Assembly: GCA_040751955.1 (NCBI GenBank)
Contig: JBFMFY010000006.1
Span: forward strand, 28,504 to 92,503
Length of the DNA stretch: 64,000 nucleotides
Source: SpSt-333 sp040751955
GTDB taxonomy: Bacteria; Bacteroidota; Ignavibacteria; UBA10030; UBA8401
Direction: 5' to 3'
Shown: positions 44,220 through 51,029 of the stretch, piece after piece
Layout: the number at the start of each line of letters is the position of its first letter
How positions within the stretch are numbered: position 1 is the first letter of the stretch
The notes under the pieces: model-generated
Told to the model about the DNA's origin: nothing
What the model saw: only the letters and a program-made list of their open reading frames with translations
The model's database searches: none
Translations under genes and position numbers: made by a program

Positions 44220-45140
44220 ATGAACCTTCCAAAAATTCTTGTCATTGTTGGACCTACCGCTTCCGGTAAAACATCGCTTGCCCTGCACATTGCAAAAGAA
44301 ATTCCTTCCGAAATCGTCTCGGCTGACTCACGCCAGGTGTATACGTACCTTGATATCGGCACTGCAAAACCGACAAAATTGGAATTGGCAGATGTAGTAC
44401 ACCACTGCATCAATATTCGAGAGCCGGACGAAAAATTTAATGCCGGCGATTTTCAAACTATAGGAAGGAAAGCAATCGCTGACATCCTTCAACACAAAAA
44501 ATTACCAATAGTCTGCGGTGGGACGGGATTGTACGTTCAAGCATTGATTGACGGATTTTTTGAACAGCCGGAGTTTTCGGGAGAGATTCGCGCTGAACTT
44601 GAACGACGAATTGCGGAAGAAGGAAAAGAATCGCTCTATCGGGAATTACAGCGCGTTGATCCTGTCTCTGCCGCCACAATGGATGCATCAAAACACCGGC
44701 GCGTGATTCGTGCGTTGGAGGTATACTTCGAGACAGGAATTCCCATCTCGCAATTTCATGCCAATCATAAAAAGGATGAACTGTATGATGCAACGTGGAT
44801 TGGATTGAAATGGGAACGTTCTGTTCTTTATCAACGAATTAACGATCGTGTAGAAAGAATGATTGCCCACGGTTTTCTGGACGAAGTGAAGCAATTGCAG
44901 GCGATGGGATTTGACGACCGATTGCAAGCGTTACAAACCGTTGGGTACAAAGAAGCATTTCAACATTTGCGCGGTGAAATTTCGTACGAGCGAATGGTTG
45001 AATTGATGAAACAAAACACACGCCGATTTGCAAAACGCCAAATGACGTGGTTTCGGAAAGAGCCGCGAATTCATTGGTACAATATTGCACATGAATTTGA
45101 AATTGCAACCATTGCAAAAAACATCTTAAAGAAAATGTAA
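44220..45140 (+). CDS. miaA: tRNA dimethylallyltransferase
   Basis: This 306-aa enzyme puts an isopentenyl group on A37 of tRNAs reading UNN codons. Motifs: VIVGPTASGKTSLALHIA (P-loop), SADSRQVYTYLDIGTAKPT, GGTGLYVQALIDG and DASKHRRVIRALEVYF. I prefer ATG at 44220 (MNLPKILVIVG); a TTG at 44205 is also in frame. The gene is followed at once by REP hairpins. Confidence 0.94.
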   Translation: MNLPKILVIVGPTASGKTSLALHIAKEIPSEIVSADSRQVYTYLDIGTAKPTKLELADVVHHCINIREPDEKFNAGDFQTIGRKAIADILQHKKLPIVCGGTGLYVQALIDGFFEQPEFSGEIRAELERRIAEEGKESLYRELQRVDPVSAATMDASKHRRVIRALEVYFETGIPISQFHANHKKDELYDATWIGLKWERSVLYQRINDRVERMIAHGFLDEVKQLQAMGFDDRLQALQTVGYKEAFQHLRGEISYERMVELMKQNTRRFAKRQMTWFRKEPRIHWYNIAHEFEIATIAKNILKKM

Positions 45141-45240
45141 GCACGGATGCCCATCCGTGCCTGTAGGCACCGGCGCCCGTCGATGCGGTTGTAATTTGAA
45201 CAGACGGGCATTTTGGAACGGACGGGTGTCCGTTCCTACG
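45141..45240. repeat. REP cluster left of the RAYT gene
   Basis: Three hairpins follow miaA: GCACGGATG/CATCCGTGC (45141-45160); GTAG (45163-45166) plus stem GCACCGGCG/CGTCGATGC (45167-45186); and inverted GAACGGAC/GTCCGTTC (45216-45235) closed by CTAC (45236-45239), the complement of GTAG. GTAG feet in both orientations are the mark of REP/BIME elements. Confidence 0.85.
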
Positions 45241-45247
45241 AAGAAAA

Positions 45248-45769
45248 ATGAAATACAAATATCACAAACAATATCGTCTGCCATATTACAATTATGCGAG
45301 TACGAATTTGTACTTTGTCACCATTTGCACATACAAACGTCAAGAAATATTCGGAAGAATATTGAACAGTAAAATCAATTTATCCGATGAAGGGAAATGC
45401 GTTGAAGATTCTTGGAAGATGATACCTGTTGTTGCAAATTATGCCGGCATTGATGTATTCGTCATAATGCCGAATCATATCCATGGAATTATTGCAATTA
45501 ACAATCCCGATGAACCAAGAGAATTACCCACAAAGGCGTTTGCGGTGCGGAAACGTTCGTTATCAAACGTCGTTCGTAATTTCAAGACAGCGGTAACGAC
45601 CAAGATCCGAAAATTGAAAAATGATAACGAATATCCTGTATGGCAATCACGGTTTTACGACAGGATAATTCGAAATGAAAAAGAATTGAACGCAATTCGG
45701 AATTATATCATCAATAATCCGGTGAAATGGGAAGAAGAACGGAACAATCCTGAAAATTTATTGATGTAA
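45248..45769 (+). CDS. REP-associated tyrosine transposase (RAYT)
   Basis: The 173-aa protein belongs to the Y1/IS200-like transposase superfamily, RAYT branch. It has an N-terminal FVTICTYKRQEIF start, the metal-binding HxH motif in VIMPNHIHGII, and the WQSRFYDRIIRNEKEL region, with the likely nucleophilic tyrosine in YDRI. RAYTs nick single-stranded REP hairpins carrying a GTAG foot. Here REPs with this foot lie on both sides, starting 8 bp before the ATG and 12 bp after the stop. The reading frame is intact, so the enzyme is probably functional. Confidence 0.9.
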   Translation: MKYKYHKQYRLPYYNYASTNLYFVTICTYKRQEIFGRILNSKINLSDEGKCVEDSWKMIPVVANYAGIDVFVIMPNHIHGIIAINNPDEPRELPTKAFAVRKRSLSNVVRNFKTAVTTKIRKLKNDNEYPVWQSRFYDRIIRNEKELNAIRNYIINNPVKWEEERNNPENLLM

Positions 45770-45780
45770 AAATATTGTCG

Positions 45781-45925
45781 GCACGAATGTATTAGGAACG
45801 CATGGACCTGTAGGCACCGACGCCCGTCGGTGCAAAACGTGAATTGAACAGACGGGCATTTTGGAACAGACGGGCGTATGTTCCTACGGAAATTATTGAA
45901 CGGACGGGTGTCCGTTCCTACGATG
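45781..45925. repeat. REP cluster right of the RAYT gene
   Basis: Three GTAG-type elements: GTAG (45810-45813) plus GCACCGACG/CGTCGGTGC (45814-45833), a perfect 9-bp stem; inverted GAACAGAC/GTATGTTC (45864-45883) with CTAC at 45884-45887 and one stem mismatch; and inverted GAACGGAC/GTCCGTTC (45898-45917) with CTAC (45918-45921). The last is nearly identical to the third hairpin on the left side. Confidence 0.85.
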
Positions 45926-45936
45926 TGAAACATTTC

Positions 45937-45965
45937 TTGAAATCCCATCCCGCCTTTTGTATATT
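45937..45965 (+). promoter_or_regulatory. Sigma70-like promoter before paaA
   Basis: TTGAAA (45937-45942), a 17-base spacer, TATATT (45960-45965). This is the best promoter match in the window; transcription would start near 45972, giving about 80 bases of leader before paaA. Confidence 0.6.
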
Positions 45966-46053
45966 CTCCCTAGCAATTCAGGACAAAAAATTCTGAAATT
46001 AAAAGAAAGGATGTCAGGCAACTCATAAGGTGTCTGATATCTGCGAGGAATCA

Positions 46054-47004
46054 ATGAGCGAAAACATCGCTGATCTCGAAGAACAATTCAACAGGCGCAT
46101 TGCGAACGGCGAAACAATCGAACCGAAAGATTGGATGCCGGAAAAATATCGCAAGCAATTAATGCGTCTCATTTCACAGCACGCACATTCCGAAATTATC
46201 GGTATGCTGCCCGAAGGAAACTGGATCACCCGCGCTCCCACGCTCCGCCGCAAACTCACATTACTTGCGAAAGTGCAGGATGAAGCAGGCCATGGCCACT
46301 ATCTTTATAGTGCCGCAGAAACGCTCGGTATTTCCCGCGAAGAGATGTACGATCAGCTACTGCAAGGCAAAGCAAAATATTCCTCCATCTTCAATTATCC
46401 AACGCTCACGTGGGCAGATATGGGGATGATCGGCTGGCTGGTTGATGGAGCCGCAATCATCAATCAAACAACGATGGCAAAATGTTCGTACGGTCCCTAC
46501 TCCCGCGCGCTTCTTCGTATTTGCAAAGAAGAAAACTTCCACAAGAAACAAGGGATGGAAATACTTGCGACCCTCATCGCTTCCGGAGAAAAAGGAAAAG
46601 CGATGGTGCAGGAATCACTGAATCGCTTTTGGTGGCCCACGCTGATGATGTTCGGTCCGCACGATTCCAATTCCCCCAACAGTCCCGAAATGATGAAGTG
46701 GAAGATAAAATTGAAGAGCAATGATGAACTGCGTCAGCGGTTTATTGATCAAACAGTGGAACAAGCGCACGCGTGGGGATTGACAATTCCCGATCCTTAT
46801 CTGAAATACAACGAGCAGACGAAACATTGGGAAGCAGGTGAGATTGATTGGGACGAATTCAACCGCGTCATCAACGGCAATGGTCCCTGCAACCATGAAC
46901 GGATGGAAGCCCGTCGCACCGCTCATGAAGATGGGAAATGGGTAAGAGATGCGGCGAGAGCATACGAAGAGAAACAACGATTGAAGAATAAATCAGCTGC
47001 GTAA
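46054..47004 (+). CDS. paaA: Phenylacetyl-CoA epoxidase subunit PaaA
   Basis: The catalytic di-iron subunit of the multicomponent oxygenase that epoxidises phenylacetyl-CoA. It is 316 aa from ATG at 46054 (GAGGA upstream); a GTG at 46030 is also in frame. Di-iron ligands are in QDEAGHGHYLY and the later EENFHKKQG; PTLTWADMGMIGWLVDGAAI and RFWWPTLMMFGPHDSNSPNS are PaaA-specific blocks. It begins the paa cluster. Confidence 0.95.
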   Translation: MSENIADLEEQFNRRIANGETIEPKDWMPEKYRKQLMRLISQHAHSEIIGMLPEGNWITRAPTLRRKLTLLAKVQDEAGHGHYLYSAAETLGISREEMYDQLLQGKAKYSSIFNYPTLTWADMGMIGWLVDGAAIINQTTMAKCSYGPYSRALLRICKEENFHKKQGMEILATLIASGEKGKAMVQESLNRFWWPTLMMFGPHDSNSPNSPEMMKWKIKLKSNDELRQRFIDQTVEQAHAWGLTIPDPYLKYNEQTKHWEAGEIDWDEFNRVINGNGPCNHERMEARRTAHEDGKWVRDAARAYEEKQRLKNKSAA

Positions 47005-47015
47005 AAAACAATAAA

Positions 47016-47119
47016 AGTCATCCTGAGCAATTCCCGACGTTTTTCGTCGGGATGCGTCGAAGGATGATACGACTCTTCGACGCGTGCCGATAAAAAATCG
47101 GCACTTACTCAGAGTGACT
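47016..47119. repeat. Three-armed palindromic repeat between paaA and paaB
   Basis: An outer stem (AGTCA..CTGAG at 47016-47027 against CTCAGAGTGACT at 47108-47119) encloses three hairpins: CCCGACG/CGTCGGG (47033-47051), GCGTCGAA/TTCGACGC (47054-47083) and GCCGAT/ATCGGC (47086-47102). The ATCCTGAG and CGAAGGATGA words are common in dispersed repeats of many genomes. Confidence 0.7.
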
Positions 47120-47135
47120 CTTGAATTGAATAACT

Positions 47136-47447
47136 ATGACAGACAAAGAATTAACAAACGACCAAGGCGATCTCTGGGAGGTCTTCATTCAAGAAGATGA
47201 CAATGCGCCGCACACCCATGCAGGCAGCATTCGCGCGACCGATCCTGAAATGGCGATTCAAAACGCACGCGACGTCTTTGCGCGAAGAGGGAACATAAAG
47301 AGCATGTGGGTCGTTAAATCAGAGCATATCAAAGCCACCACACCCGGTGATACCGGATCATTCTTTGATCCGACATCGGACAAGGTCTATCGTCACACAC
47401 AATTCTATAAGCACACGCTGGACGACGAACTCTGGAAGAAACAGTGA
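47136..47447 (+). CDS. paaB: Phenylacetyl-CoA epoxidase subunit PaaB
   Basis: The 103-aa subunit has the PaaB pattern: LWEVFIQEDDNAPHTHAGSIRATDPEMAIQNARDVFARRG and SMWVVKSEHI. It is thought to hold the PaaA-PaaC core together. It is separated from paaA by a 131-bp gap with a structured repeat, and overlaps paaC by 4 bp. Confidence 0.94.
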   Translation: MTDKELTNDQGDLWEVFIQEDDNAPHTHAGSIRATDPEMAIQNARDVFARRGNIKSMWVVKSEHIKATTPGDTGSFFDPTSDKVYRHTQFYKHTLDDELWKKQ

Positions 47448-48205
47448 ATCATTCACCTCAATTGGTCGAGTATCTGATCCGTTTGGCGGATGACCGTTTA
47501 ATTCTCGGACACCGTCTTTCGGAATGGTGCGGTCATGCACCGCTGTTGGAAGAGGACATTGCGCTTGCAAACATTGCGCTTGATTGCATTGGACAGGCAA
47601 ATAATTTGTATAAAGTTGCAGCAGAAGTTGAAGCGAAAGGGCGAACAGCAGACGATATTGTGTATTTCCGTGAAGCAATAGAATATAAAAATCTTCTTCT
47701 TGTTGAGCAGCCGAACAAGGATTTCGCACAGACACTTGTCCGGCAATTCCTGTACGATGCGTTCGGTATTCTGTATTTCGACGCTCTTCAACAAAGCGCT
47801 TTTCAACCTCTTGCAGGAATTGCTCAGAAAGCAGTGAAAGAAATTCGATATCACTTCCGTCACAGCAGCCAATGGATTCTTCGACTCGGTGACGGGACAG
47901 ATGAAAGCCATCAACGAACGCAGACAGCTCTGAACTCGTTATGGAGATACACGGGTGAATTATTTTTTACGGATAGTGTTGAACAACAATTGCATTCGGA
48001 AAGGATTGCCGTGCTCTCTTCGGCGATGAATGATGAATGGTTAAAGACTGTAACGGAAATATTGAACAAAGCAACGTTGCATCTCCCATCATCTGAAATG
48101 TATCAGCAAACAGGGGGCAGGAAAGGGCAGCACACCGAACATCTCGGTCATTTGCTCGCTGAGATGCAGATTCTTCAACGATCGTTCCCTGAAATAAAAT
48201 GGTAG
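47444..48205 (+). CDS. paaC: Phenylacetyl-CoA epoxidase subunit PaaC
   Basis: The 253-aa structural ferritin-like subunit pairs with PaaA. Blocks: YLIRLADDRLILGHRLSEWCGHAPLLEEDIALANIALDCIGQA, and GDGTDESHQRTQTALNSLWRYTGELF. It starts with GTG overlapping the paaB stop and overlaps paaD by 7 bp. Confidence 0.94.
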   Translation: MNHSPQLVEYLIRLADDRLILGHRLSEWCGHAPLLEEDIALANIALDCIGQANNLYKVAAEVEAKGRTADDIVYFREAIEYKNLLLVEQPNKDFAQTLVRQFLYDAFGILYFDALQQSAFQPLAGIAQKAVKEIRYHFRHSSQWILRLGDGTDESHQRTQTALNSLWRYTGELFFTDSVEQQLHSERIAVLSSAMNDEWLKTVTEILNKATLHLPSSEMYQQTGGRKGQHTEHLGHLLAEMQILQRSFPEIKW

Positions 48206-48696
48206 AAGCGAAACAACATACTGTTGAAAACATACGAGGGATTCTCACTTCGGTTCTCGATCCTGAAATTCCTGTATTGAACGTGTTGGAAATGGGAATC
48301 ATCCGGGATATTGATGTTAATTCGGAAAGCGTTATTGTGACGATTACACCGACTTATTCCGGATGTCCGGCTATGCATGTTATTGAAGAAGAAATCCGAT
48401 CTGTGCTTCGGGAGAACGGCATCGAAACAGTTGAGATTAAAACAACATTTTCTCCCGCGTGGACTACAGAATGGCTCTCCGAAAATACCAAACTGAAGTT
48501 GAAAGATTACGGCATCGCTCCACCATCGGGTGTTCATCAGACACAGTTGCTGCAGATCGAATTACCGCCTCCACCATGTCCGTACTGCAAATCAAAAGAG
48601 ACGGAGTTGAAGAGTCAATTTGGCTCAACTGCATGTAAAGCATATTACTTTTGTCCCTCATGCCGCCAACCGTTTGAGTACTTCAAACCGATATGA
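48199..48696 (+). CDS. paaD: Phenylacetate degradation protein PaaD
   Basis: The 165-aa protein has an N-terminal DUF59 domain (LDPEIPVLNVLEMGIIRDI, SGCPAMHVIEEEI) and a C-terminal zinc ribbon (CPYC, then C and CPSC). PaaD is thought to help insert Fe-S or metal cofactors for the epoxidase. It is 165 aa, as usual. The stop overlaps the thiolase start by 4 bp, and the reductase gene paaE does not follow. Confidence 0.93.
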   Translation: MVEAKQHTVENIRGILTSVLDPEIPVLNVLEMGIIRDIDVNSESVIVTITPTYSGCPAMHVIEEEIRSVLRENGIETVEIKTTFSPAWTTEWLSENTKLKLKDYGIAPPSGVHQTQLLQIELPPPPCPYCKSKETELKSQFGSTACKAYYFCPSCRQPFEYFKPI

Positions 48697-49901
48697 AACC
48701 TGTTTACATCATTGATTTTGTTCGCACACCGATCGGGAAGTACGGCGGAGCTCTTTCATCTGTCCGTCCCGACGATCTTGCAGCAATTGTCATAAAAAAA
48801 ATTGCTGAAAGATATCCGCAAATCGAGAAATCGTCATACGACGAAGTGATCCTTGGTTGTGCAAATCAAGCGGGTGAAGATAACCGCAACGTTGCGCGAA
48901 TGGCGTCGCTACTTGCCGGGCTTTCACCATCTGTACCTGCAGAAACTGTGAATCGCCTTTGTGCATCGGGAATGAGCGCTGTCGCCAATGCTGCAAATAA
49001 AATCCGCGTTGGTGACGGCGACCTGTACATTGCCGGTGGTGTTGAAAGCATGTCCCGCGCGCCGTATGTGATGGCAAAACCAACGGAAGCATTTTCTCGA
49101 TCCCCGGAAATATTCGATACTGCACTCGGCTGGCGGTTTGTCAATCCGAAGATGAAAGAGATGTACGGGATTGATTCCATGGGGAATACCGCTGAGAATG
49201 TCGCAGAACAATTCAATATCTCCCGTGAAGACCAAGACAAATTTGCATTGTGGTCGCAGCAGAAAGCGGCAAAGGCGATTACAGGTCAGAGATTTTTCAA
49301 AGAAATAATCACGATCGAAATTCCTGACAAAAAGAATACGATTGTGATCGGCGATGATGAATTTCCGCGTCCGGATACGACGCTGGAAAAACTTTCCAAT
49401 CTCAAGCCGGCATTCCGCAAAGATGGTAAAGGAACGGTAACAGCCGGAAACTCTTCGGGCTTAAACGACGGTGCCGCCTCACTGTTGCTTGCTTCAGAAC
49501 AGGCGGTAAAGAAATATAATCTCAAGCCGCTTGCACGATTTGTTGCATCGGCTGTTGTTGGCGTGGAACCGAGAATAATGGGGATCGGTCCGCTGCCGGC
49601 GACTCAGGCGGTTCTCAAAAAAACAGGATTATCGATCGATCAACTATCTGTGATCGAAATGAATGAGGCGTTTGCCGCTCAATGCCTCGCTTCTCTGCGC
49701 GGACTCGGACTTGCCGATAATGATCCGCGAGTGAATCCGAACGGCGGTGCCATCGCGCTCGGTCATCCGCTGGGAATGTCCGGTGCGCGGTTGATTGGTA
49801 CAGCCATGTATGAATTGCAGGAACAGAAAAAGCAATATGCCCTCTGTACCATGTGTATCGGAGTCGGACAGGGAATGGCAACGATTATCGAACGAGTTTG
49901 A
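48693..49901 (+). CDS. paaJ: Acetyl-CoA acyltransferase (PaaJ-like thiolase)
   Basis: This 402-aa thiolase splits or forms 3-oxoacyl-CoA. Active-site residues: cysteine in NRLCASGMSAVANA, histidine in GHPLGMSGAR and cysteine in CTMCIGVGQGMA. Context suggests 3-oxoadipyl-CoA/3-oxo-5,6-dehydrosuberyl-CoA thiolase (PaaJ), the last step to acetyl-CoA and succinyl-CoA. A general fatty-acid thiolase cannot be excluded from sequence alone. Confidence 0.9.
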   Translation: MKPVYIIDFVRTPIGKYGGALSSVRPDDLAAIVIKKIAERYPQIEKSSYDEVILGCANQAGEDNRNVARMASLLAGLSPSVPAETVNRLCASGMSAVANAANKIRVGDGDLYIAGGVESMSRAPYVMAKPTEAFSRSPEIFDTALGWRFVNPKMKEMYGIDSMGNTAENVAEQFNISREDQDKFALWSQQKAAKAITGQRFFKEIITIEIPDKKNTIVIGDDEFPRPDTTLEKLSNLKPAFRKDGKGTVTAGNSSGLNDGAASLLLASEQAVKKYNLKPLARFVASAVVGVEPRIMGIGPLPATQAVLKKTGLSIDQLSVIEMNEAFAAQCLASLRGLGLADNDPRVNPNGGAIALGHPLGMSGARLIGTAMYELQEQKKQYALCTMCIGVGQGMATIIERV

Positions 49902-49929
49902 AATTGAACCGCTAAGACGCAAAGTTGCA

Positions 49930-50541
49930 ATGAAAAATAAAAATATTTTTTCTTTCAATGGGTTCATTCCCGTCATTCACAAATCCGCATTCATTCATCC
50001 TCAGGCAACAATCATCGGAAATGTGATTATCGGAAAAGATGTGTACGTAGGTCCTTCGGCGGTTATTCGCGGCGATTGGGGAGGGATTGTTATTGAAGAT
50101 GGATGTAACATACAGGAGACATGCGTCATTCATGTTTTTCCTGGGAAGTCAATCACGTTAAAAAAGAATGTTCATATCGGACACGGTGCGATCATACACG
50201 GAGCGAACATCGGAGAGAATGTTCTTGTGGGAATGAACGCTGTGGTGATGGATAAAGCAGAAATAGGTGATGGTTCAATTATTGGCGCGCTGACATTTGT
50301 TCCTTCCAAAATGAACGTTCCACCCCGCTCGGTTGTCGTCGGAAATCCGGCGAAGATTGTCAAACAAGTCTCTGATGAAATGCTTCAGTGGAAAACTGAA
50401 GGAACGAAATTATATCAAACACTCCCATCCGATTTGCGAAAGACGATGAAAGCGGTGAAGCCGTTAAGGAAAGTTCCAAAGAAAAAAAGAGAACAAAAAA
50501 TGCTCTACGATACATGGAATTCAAATCGAGGGGAAAAATGA
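49930..50541 (+). CDS. paaY: PaaY-like gamma-carbonic-anhydrase-fold thioesterase
   Basis: The 203-aa protein has the left-handed beta-helix hexapeptide repeats (ATIIGNVIIGKDVYVGPSAVIRGDWGGIVIEDGCNIQETCVIHV) with metal-binding histidines (HVFPGKS, HIGHGAIIHG). PaaY proteins hydrolyse ring-derived 2-hydroxycyclohepta-1,4,6-triene-1-formyl-CoA dead-end thioesters. The start is ATG at 49930; the longer frame to 49795 overlaps the thiolase. Confidence 0.87.
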   Translation: MKNKNIFSFNGFIPVIHKSAFIHPQATIIGNVIIGKDVYVGPSAVIRGDWGGIVIEDGCNIQETCVIHVFPGKSITLKKNVHIGHGAIIHGANIGENVLVGMNAVVMDKAEIGDGSIIGALTFVPSKMNVPPRSVVVGNPAKIVKQVSDEMLQWKTEGTKLYQTLPSDLRKTMKAVKPLRKVPKKKREQKMLYDTWNSNRGEK

Positions 50542-50707
50542 TAGTCTTGTTTTTGCTTCTGTGTACATGATTTTTTACATTAGGATCAGGTATGATAAGA
50601 TTCACGTCGCCCGTAAAAGAAAATCTCGGATAAGTATTTCTCAATATAGGTCAGGGGCTAATTTTAGCGGCGATTATCGGTAGGTTAATCCGCATGAAAC
50701 AACGTTG
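50542..50707. other. Non-coding or decayed stretch between paaY and paaZ
   Basis: No convincing gene is seen. One frame reads QGLILAAIIGRLIRMKQRC before stopping just upstream of the small ORF at 50708, which could be the worn end of a membrane-transporter gene, but there is no start and no family match that I can defend. Confidence 0.4.
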
Positions 50708-50797
50708 TTGAATTCTGTTGTGGCTTACCTGTTGGGAATGTATGCAATAGGAATCGGGTTGTACTTTATTGGAAAGAAAAGCGAAGAGGAGCAATAA
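50708..50797 (+). CDS. Possible 29-aa membrane peptide
   Basis: From TTG at 50708 the frame gives one hydrophobic helix (VVAYLLGMYAIGIGLYFIG) and a charged end KKSEEEQ. It has no visible Shine-Dalgarno, and GTG at 50720 is another start choice. The stop is 3 bp before the next small ORF, whose Shine-Dalgarno lies in its last codons. It resembles small accessory subunits of sodium symporters, but no transporter is encoded beside it. Confidence 0.3.
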   Translation: MNSVVAYLLGMYAIGIGLYFIGKKSEEEQ

Positions 50798-50800
50798 CGA

Positions 50801-50905
50801 ATGGATACAGTAATTTTCTTTGGTGCAATAACAGCAGTCATTGGAACTATTTTGGTCATTATCTCCCATGTAATGACAACAAAGCGTCCGCAGACGCATC
50901 GCTAA
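50801..50905 (+). CDS. 34-aa single-helix membrane protein, unknown
   Basis: ATG at 50801 follows AGAGGAG with a 9-base spacer. The product has one transmembrane helix (VIFFGAITAVIGTILVIISHVM) and a short basic tail TTKRPQTHR. A rho-independent terminator follows 47 bp later. The good ribosome site and terminator support real expression. Function unknown. Confidence 0.55.
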   Translation: MDTVIFFGAITAVIGTILVIISHVMTTKRPQTHR

Positions 50906-50952
50906 ATTGTCTTTTCCATGATAATCTCAAGTTCACTATGTAATATCGGAAG

Positions 50953-50985
50953 ACGCCAAGAACCACTCTTGGCGTTTTTCGTTTG
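50953..50985 (+). terminator. Rho-independent terminator before paaZ
   Basis: ACGCCAAGA (50953-50961), loop ACCAC, TCTTGGCGT (50967-50975), then TTTTCGTTTG. Nine base pairs with a T-rich tail; it separates the small membrane genes from paaZ. Confidence 0.85.
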
Positions 50986-51029
50986 TATTTGTTGATGTAT
51001 GGTTAACCAACTGATCAGAGATTCAATAT

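Noticed and set aside
45141..45925. CRISPR-like array
   Set aside because: The repeated units are palindromic REPs with variable spacing around a transposase, not regular repeats with unique spacers, and no cas gene is nearby.
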